Of a DNA stretch of 15,149 nt, positions 14,037 to 15,149 are shown one piece after another. The position numbers and the translations under genes are program-made. The notes beneath the pieces are model-generated. The model saw only the letters and a list, made by a program, of their open reading frames with translations. It was not told the DNA's origin and made no database searches. The stretch's first letter is position 1. Every line of letters begins with the position of its first letter. Origin of the DNA: Candidatus Limnocylindrales bacterium (GTDB lineage Bacteria > Chloroflexota > Limnocylindria > Limnocylindrales > CSP1-4); assembly GCA_030647575.1 (NCBI GenBank), contig JAUSJS010000035.1, positions 1 to 15,149 on the forward strand, read 5' to 3'.

Positions 14037-14048
14037 GACCTCTCAGGA
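14012..14048. repeat. Palindromes and tandem 10-bp repeat over the ABC promoter
   Basis: GTACC-CGCC-GGTAC (14012-14025) touches the -10 box. GGTCCT-CTC-AGGACC (14026-14040) covers the -35 box. CCTCTCAGGA occurs twice in tandem (14029-14038 and 14039-14048), one helical turn apart. The density of symmetric elements in 37 bp is unusual in this window and suggests a regulator site. A hairpin ending the upstream CAP gene is an alternative reading, but no U-tract follows. Confidence 0.6.
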
Positions 14049-14074
14049 GCCGCGCTCAGACCCTGATGCCAGGT

Positions 14075-14947
14075 CTAGCCCCCGAGGAAGAGACCGGCCA
14101 CGCCGGTGACGATCACGTCGAGCAGGCTCCGCGACGACCCGCCTTCGACGACGCGCAGCGCAATCGGCGGCGTTTCAGGGGTGGGCGTCGGGGTGGGCGT
14201 GGATGAGGGGGTGGGCTCGGGCTCGGGCGAAGGTGTCGGCTGGGGAGTCGACGAGGGTGTCGGTTCCGGGGTCGGAGTCGGTGTGGGATCGGGAGTCGGT
14301 GTGGGATCGGGGGTCGGTGTGGGATCGGGGGTCGGCTTCGGTGTCGGCGTCGGCTTGGGCGTCGGCTTCGGCGTCGGCTTGGGGGTCGGAGCCGGAGTCG
14401 CGCTCGTACCGCACGTTTCGGCGAACAGGACCGTCCACATCTTCTTGTCGCCCGGTCCCTTGTACGCTCCGACGCCGATCACGTCCCAGGACGAACCCAG
14501 AATGTTGGCGCGGTGGCCGGACGAGTCCATGAACATCTGGTGGATGGCGGCCGTGGCCTGGTCGTCGGGATACGTGTTCCAGCCGATGTTCTCGCCTGCG
14601 AGCTTGTAGCAGTACCCCGACGCATCCAGCTTGTCGAAGACCTTGCCGTAGCCGGGGATCGCGTGGCTGAAGTAGTCGCGCTCGATCATGTCCTGGCTGC
14701 GCCATCGCGCGATCGAGGTCAGGGCCGAGTCCACCTTGAGCGCCTTGAGCCCGGCGCTGGCCCGGCTGCGGTTGGTCAGGGCGATCAGCTCGGTCTCGGA
14801 CGAGGCGTCGAATGAGTTGCCGTCCCAGGCCAGGCTTGCGGCAGGCGAGGCGAGGGACGCGACGGACGTGAGCCCGAAGAGCAGCGCGATCGCCAGCGCC
14901 AACCGGCGCGTCGTGCGGTGAGTGGCGGGGCTCGCTCCGAGCGACAT
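14075..14947 (-). CDS. Secreted CAP/SCP-domain protein with Thr-Pro repeat tail
   Basis: This 290-residue protein has a signal peptide (about 1-39, core LALAIALLFGLTSVASLAS). Its CAP domain (about 50-178) is of the YkwD type: LTNRSRASAGLKAL, RWRSQDMIERDYFSH (His95), AGENIGW (Glu119), MFMDSSGHRANIL (His145), and VIGVGAY. Cys113 and Cys179 could form a disulfide. A low-complexity tail of PTPKPTP, PTPDPTP and related units (about 183-260) follows, and then a short hydrophobic end (SLLDVIVTGVAGLFL). There is no LPXTG sorting motif. Bacterial CAP proteins are secreted and mostly of unknown role. ATG at 14947 is chosen; a TTG at 14971 would add eight residues before the same signal peptide, and neither has a strong Shine-Dalgarno. 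Confidence 0.85.
   Translation of the reverse strand: MSLGASPATHRTTRRLALAIALLFGLTSVASLASPAASLAWDGNSFDASSETELIALTNRSRASAGLKALKVDSALTSIARWRSQDMIERDYFSHAIPGYGKVFDKLDASGYCYKLAGENIGWNTYPDDQATAAIHQMFMDSSGHRANILGSSWDVIGVGAYKGPGDKKMWTVLFAETCGTSATPAPTPKPTPKPTPKPTPTPKPTPDPTPTPDPTPTPDPTPTPTPEPTPSSTPQPTPSPEPEPTPSSTPTPTPTPETPPIALRVVEGGSSRSLLDVIVTGVAGLFLGG
14277..14330. repeat. Three tandem 18-bp repeats inside the CAP gene tail
   Basis: GTCGGTGTGGGATCGGGA/G occurs three times in a row (14277-14294, 14295-14312, 14313-14330). Shorter degenerate units extend on both sides. On the coding strand they encode Asp-Pro-Thr-Pro-Thr-Pro units. Such near-identical in-frame repeats expand and contract by slippage, so tail length probably varies between strains. 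Confidence 0.85.
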
Positions 14948-14997
14948 GCGGTCCGGGATCTCCGTGCGCAACCGGCAGGGGGTCCGATGCTGGAGTC

Positions 14998-15003
14998 ACC
15001 CTA
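14998..15003 (-). promoter_or_regulatory. Possible -10 box of the CAP gene
   Basis: On the minus strand TAGGGT (15003-14998) fits the TANNNT pattern seen upstream of other genes here. It would give a leader of roughly 45 nt to the ATG at 14947. It overlaps the putative stop codon of the gene at the right edge. No -35 box is convincing. Confidence 0.3.
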
Positions 15004-15149
15004 GGTTCCAGATGGCTCTGAGTCCTTCGTGCGATGGTCCGGGTGGGCGGGGTTCGGTGGTACCGGCGGGTTGGGACGGGTCTCGGGGCCTTCGGTGCGG
15101 TCCGGTGCGTCGGGTGGCGGTCCCGCGCGCTGTTTCGCGCGGCTCACCG
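15001..15149 (-). CDS. Possible 3' end of a gene entering from the right edge
   Basis: One minus-strand frame stays open from the edge to a TAG at 15003-15001. It reads as a charged, Pro-rich tail (for example AGPPPDAPDRTEGPETRP, then NPPVPPNPAHPDHRTKDSEPSGT). This looks like a disordered C-terminus, and about 70% of third positions are G or C. A second frame is also open to a TGA just beyond, so the choice is uncertain. Only about 48 codons are visible and no family can be named. A hairpin CCGCGCG-CTGTTT-CGCGCGG (15123-15142) lies in it. It may instead be intergenic. Confidence 0.35.
   Translation of the reverse strand, partial: VSRAKQRAGPPPDAPDRTEGPETRPNPPVPPNPAHPDHRTKDSEPSGT

Noticed and set aside
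14277..14330. Tandem 18-bp repeats as a possible CRISPR array
   Set aside because: The units are directly adjacent with no spacers and are in frame within a Thr-Pro coding tail.
14106..14609. Plus-strand frame encoding Gly-Val-Gly repeats
   Set aside because: It is the reverse reading of the Thr-Pro repeat tail of the CAP gene, not an elastin-like protein.

Overview
The window is GC-rich (roughly two thirds G+C), with GTG as well as ATG starts. It carries a mix of exported, membrane and cytoplasmic genes. The Thr-Pro-rich tail on a CAP-domain protein, a stand-alone biotin transporter BioY, an MpaB-type oxygenase, a SorC-type regulator and TANNNT -10 boxes placed exactly at start codons together suggest an environmental Chloroflexota bacterium (a Limnocylindria-like lineage is my best guess). 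A high-GC actinobacterium is not excluded. No rRNA, tRNA, CRISPR array, insertion sequence or phage gene was seen.

Layout, left to right. Positions 1-325 (-) hold the 5' part of a SorC-family regulator that runs off the left edge. Positions 453-3716 (-) hold two tandem paralogous exported DUF4331 proteins; each is followed by its own strong hairpin terminator (400-427 and 2156-2183). A TPR lipoprotein gene (3881-5242, -) lies just upstream of them. A GlcD-like FAD-linked oxidase (5306-6706, -) is divergent, across only 34 bp, from an exported M1-like metallopeptidase gene (6741-8105, +). A 340-bp non-coding stretch (8106-8445) follows, then an MpaB/DUF2236 oxygenase gene (8446-9330, -) divergent from a conserved hypothetical gene (9419-10030, +). 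The stop codon of the latter overlaps that of bioY (10027-10665, -). An ABC exporter pair follows: an FtsX-type permease (10726-13236, -) and its ATPase (13249-14001, -), with the ATPase transcribed first. Last comes a secreted CAP/SCP-domain protein with a Thr-Pro repeat tail (14075-14947, -) and a possible gene end at the right edge.

How the genes relate: the ATPase and permease form an obvious operon and one transporter of the LolCDE/MacB class. The two DUF4331 proteins and the TPR lipoprotein are all exported, co-oriented and adjacent, and may form a cell-surface module of unknown function. The rest look like independent, mostly single-gene transcription units. Several carry recognisable -10 elements at or near the start codon (glcD-like gene, peptidase, ABC ATPase), which points to leaderless transcription. 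The bioY and ABC promoters carry perfect palindromes that look like operators.

I do not see a clearly new multi-gene system. The most interesting material is the DUF4331/TPR cluster and the dense promoter architecture. Positions and identities given as counts were read directly from the sequence; family assignments rest on motif recognition without database searches.
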